A DNA stretch of 6,734 nt from NCBI GenBank assembly GCA_903884915.1, contig CAISGS010000109.1, forward strand, positions 1-6,734, written 5' to 3'. This document shows positions 4,944 through 6,734 of this stretch, piece after piece; the stretch's first letter is position 1; every line of letters begins with the position of its first letter. The position numbers and the translations under genes are program-made. The stretch comes from an uncultured Caulobacteraceae bacterium. Its GTDB lineage: Bacteria > Pseudomonadota > Alphaproteobacteria > Caulobacterales > Caulobacteraceae. The notes beneath the pieces were generated by a model. That model was not told the DNA's origin. It was given only the letters and a program-made list of their open reading frames with translations, and did not search any database.

Positions 4944-6734
4944 ATGGCCCAGCTTAGCACATTAGCGTATGACCATCGGCTCGAACTTGACAGTCTGGCC
5001 GAAGATTTTGGCGCAATTGCGGTCGAGAGCATTGCGGTCGTTCCAAGCCCCAAACCCTCATTTACGCACCAACAGGCCGGCGCGCAGATCGTGCGCGACA
5101 ATGTCCGTTGGGTCGCTGATTTTGATGGGGTGACGCGGGTTAGCTATGCCTTCCGCAGCACCTATACCGATGCCTCGCCGCTGTCCTTCTCGAGATTTGA
5201 CGAGGCTCAGATCGCAGCGACGACCGCTGCGTTACAATCCTGGTCTGACGTCGCCAATATCGTCTTTACCCGGGTTGGCGCGGGCACGACGGGAGATAAT
5301 GCCTATGCCGACAATGCGACCATGCTGTTCGCCAACTATAATAGCGGTAAGTCCGATGGCGGTGCTGCCTATGCCTACTATCCGGGGAGCCGCTCCGACG
5401 GGTCCAATGCCGGAGACCTTTGGGTCAATCAGTTCGCCACGGGGAGCAACAGGCTCGGCTATCTGAGCTATGGTAATTTGGTTCTGGTCCATGAACTCGG
5501 CCATGCGATTGGGCTCAATCATCCGGGAGATTATAATGCCGGCGTAGGCGTGACCATCACCTATGCGGCGGATGCCGAATATGTCGAGGACAGCCGACAG
5601 TACACGGTCATGAGCTATTTCAGCGCCAGCAATACGGGCGGCACTGTGGTTGGATATTCGGCCGCGCCGCTGGTCGATGACATTGTTGCGGCTCAGTTGC
5701 TTTACGGTGCCAATATGTCGACCCGGACGGGCGACACGACCTACGGCTTCAACTCCACGGCAGATCGGGATTGGTTTTCCTGCACCAGCTCAGACGGTTC
5801 TGTCCGTTGGGTTATCTTCGCCGTCTGGGATGCTGGCGGCATCGATACGTTCGACTTTTCGGGCTATGGATCCGCCCAAAATATCAATCTACAGCAGGGG
5901 GCCTTTTCGGACGTCGGCGGCGCCGTCGGTAATGTCGCGATCGCGGTCAACACCGATATTGAAAATGCCATCGGTGGCGGCGGCAATGATAGCCTTAAGG
6001 GCAATGCACTCAACAATCGCCTCATCGGAAATGCAGGAGACGATAGCCTATGGGGAGGGGCCGGGGATGATGTCCTCTCTGGCGGCGCAGGGTCCGATAC
6101 CGCCTCCTATGTGGGGGCGAGTAGTGCTGTCACAGTCAACCTAGCGCTCATCGCAGCGCAGAATACCGGCGGGGCTGGGACCGATACCCTGACCAGTATC
6201 GAGAACCTTATTGGCTCGAGCTATAATGACTTCCTGACCGGTACTGCGGGCGCCAATAGCCTCGATGGCGGGGCCGGAGACGACATCCTCGTTGGCGGGG
6301 CCGGTGATGATGTTTACGGCGTAGATTCGGTTGGTGATAGCGTTACGGAACTGGCCAACGAAGGCACCGATACGGTTCGATCAAGCATCAGCTATCGGCT
6401 CGGGGACAATCTTGAGAACCTGACCTTGCTCGGCATAGCCTCGATCGATGGGACGGGTAATGGGGCCAATAATGTTCTGATCGGCAATGAGGGGGCCAAT
6501 CGTCTCGATGGCGGGGCCGGTGCGGACACCCTGTCCGGCGGGGGTGGAAACGACACCTATGTCGTCGATTCCGAAGGCGATACGGTTACCGAGCTGGCAA
6601 ACGGTGGGATCGACAGCGTCTATTCCAGCCTTAGCTTCAGCCTCGGCGCCAATGTCGAAAATCTCGTTCTGACGGGCACGGCGGCGATCAATGGTACCGG
6701 CAATGGAGAAGCCAATATCCTGATCGGCAACAGC
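4944..6734 (+). CDS. Serralysin-family zinc metalloprotease (M10) with RTX repeats, C-terminus cut by window edge
   Basis: The frame stays open for 597 codons from ATG 4944, with AAGGAGG at 4927-4933, to the edge. The zinc site HELGHAIGLNH (183-193) gives His183, His187, His193 and catalytic Glu184, and the Met-turn VMSYF has Met223 and Tyr225. Residues about 45-245 are the protease domain; about 250-345 are the M10 C-terminal beta region (VWDAGG...FDFSG, VNTDIENAIGGGGND). RTX GGxGxD blocks follow at about 343-390, 440-461 and 521-542. There is no Sec signal, as expected for a protein exported by a type I (ABC/MFP/TolC) system through a C-terminal signal, which here lies outside the window. 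Serralysins are calcium-stabilised extracellular proteases. A lone Cys280 is unusual in this mostly cysteine-free family. No T1SS gene is visible; the divergent neighbour encodes the probable inhibitor. Confidence 0.95.
   Translation, partial: MAQLSTLAYDHRLELDSLAEDFGAIAVESIAVVPSPKPSFTHQQAGAQIVRDNVRWVADFDGVTRVSYAFRSTYTDASPLSFSRFDEAQIAATTAALQSWSDVANIVFTRVGAGTTGDNAYADNATMLFANYNSGKSDGGAAYAYYPGSRSDGSNAGDLWVNQFATGSNRLGYLSYGNLVLVHELGHAIGLNHPGDYNAGVGVTITYAADAEYVEDSRQYTVMSYFSASNTGGTVVGYSAAPLVDDIVAAQLLYGANMSTRTGDTTYGFNSTADRDWFSCTSSDGSVRWVIFAVWDAGGIDTFDFSGYGSAQNINLQQGAFSDVGGAVGNVAIAVNTDIENAIGGGGNDSLKGNALNNRLIGNAGDDSLWGGAGDDVLSGGAGSDTASYVGASSAVTVNLALIAAQNTGGAGTDTLTSIENLIGSSYNDFLTGTAGANSLDGGAGDDILVGGAGDDVYGVDSVGDSVTELANEGTDTVRSSISYRLGDNLENLTLLGIASIDGTGNGANNVLIGNEGANRLDGGAGADTLSGGGGNDTYVVDSEGDTVTELANGGIDSVYSSLSFSLGANVENLVLTGTAAINGTGNGEANILIGNS
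6261..6734 (+). repeat. Tandem 243-bp (81-residue) RTX modules within the serralysin gene
   Basis: Two copies start with LDGGAG at residues 440 and 521 (bases 6261 and 6504). Each runs through GGxGxD repeats, DxxGDxVTELAN, xSxSxxLGxNxENLxL and I(D/N)GTGNGxxNxLIGN. The second copy is cut by the window edge, and more copies may follow. These modules alternate calcium-binding turns with a conserved linker and lengthen the RTX part well beyond a minimal serralysin. Confidence 0.8.

Noticed and set aside
1..6734. CRISPR arrays, insertion sequences, origins or riboswitches
   Set aside because: No regularly spaced repeats, transposase-like frames, terminal inverted repeats, or recognisable riboswitch cores were found on either strand by reading.

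Overview
The window looks like ordinary chromosome from an alphaproteobacterium. FolD, the serralysin and the GC-rich codon use all suggest this, and the Caulobacterales/Sphingomonadales side is a guess. No phage, transposase or CRISPR sequence was seen. Lineage is inferred from protein style only.

Left part (1-2288, all minus strand). Reading leftward there is a broken folD, then a small c-type cytochrome lipoprotein, then a Tat-exported FAD-linked lactone oxidase/dehydrogenase that runs off the left edge. The cytochrome stop and the flavoprotein start overlap as ATGA, so the two are probably translationally coupled and form one periplasmic electron-transfer unit. folD carries a frameshift near 2016-2018 and a Pro-to-Leu change in its second family signature.

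Middle part (2425-3460). A tRNA-Val(CAC) with its own promoter is followed by a small accessory island: a decayed copy of the 3' end of a lipoprotein gene, a 17-bp perfect palindrome, a BrnT-type toxin gene and an overlapping helix-turn-helix antitoxin gene. The intact lipoprotein gene that gave rise to the decayed copy lies just past the toxin-antitoxin pair, so the module sits between two diverged direct repeats.

Right part (3458-6734). Two minus-strand genes encode exported proteins: a 293-residue lipoprotein with an LprI-like tail, and a 140-residue Inh/AprI-Omp19-type metalloprotease inhibitor. Divergent from the inhibitor, across 94 bp, is a serralysin (M10) zinc protease with RTX calcium-binding repeats, still open at the right edge after 597 codons. 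The likely working unit is a secreted protease plus a periplasmic inhibitor that protects the producing cell. The most notable points are this protease-inhibitor pair, the repeat-flanked toxin-antitoxin module with a candidate operator, and the doubly damaged folD.
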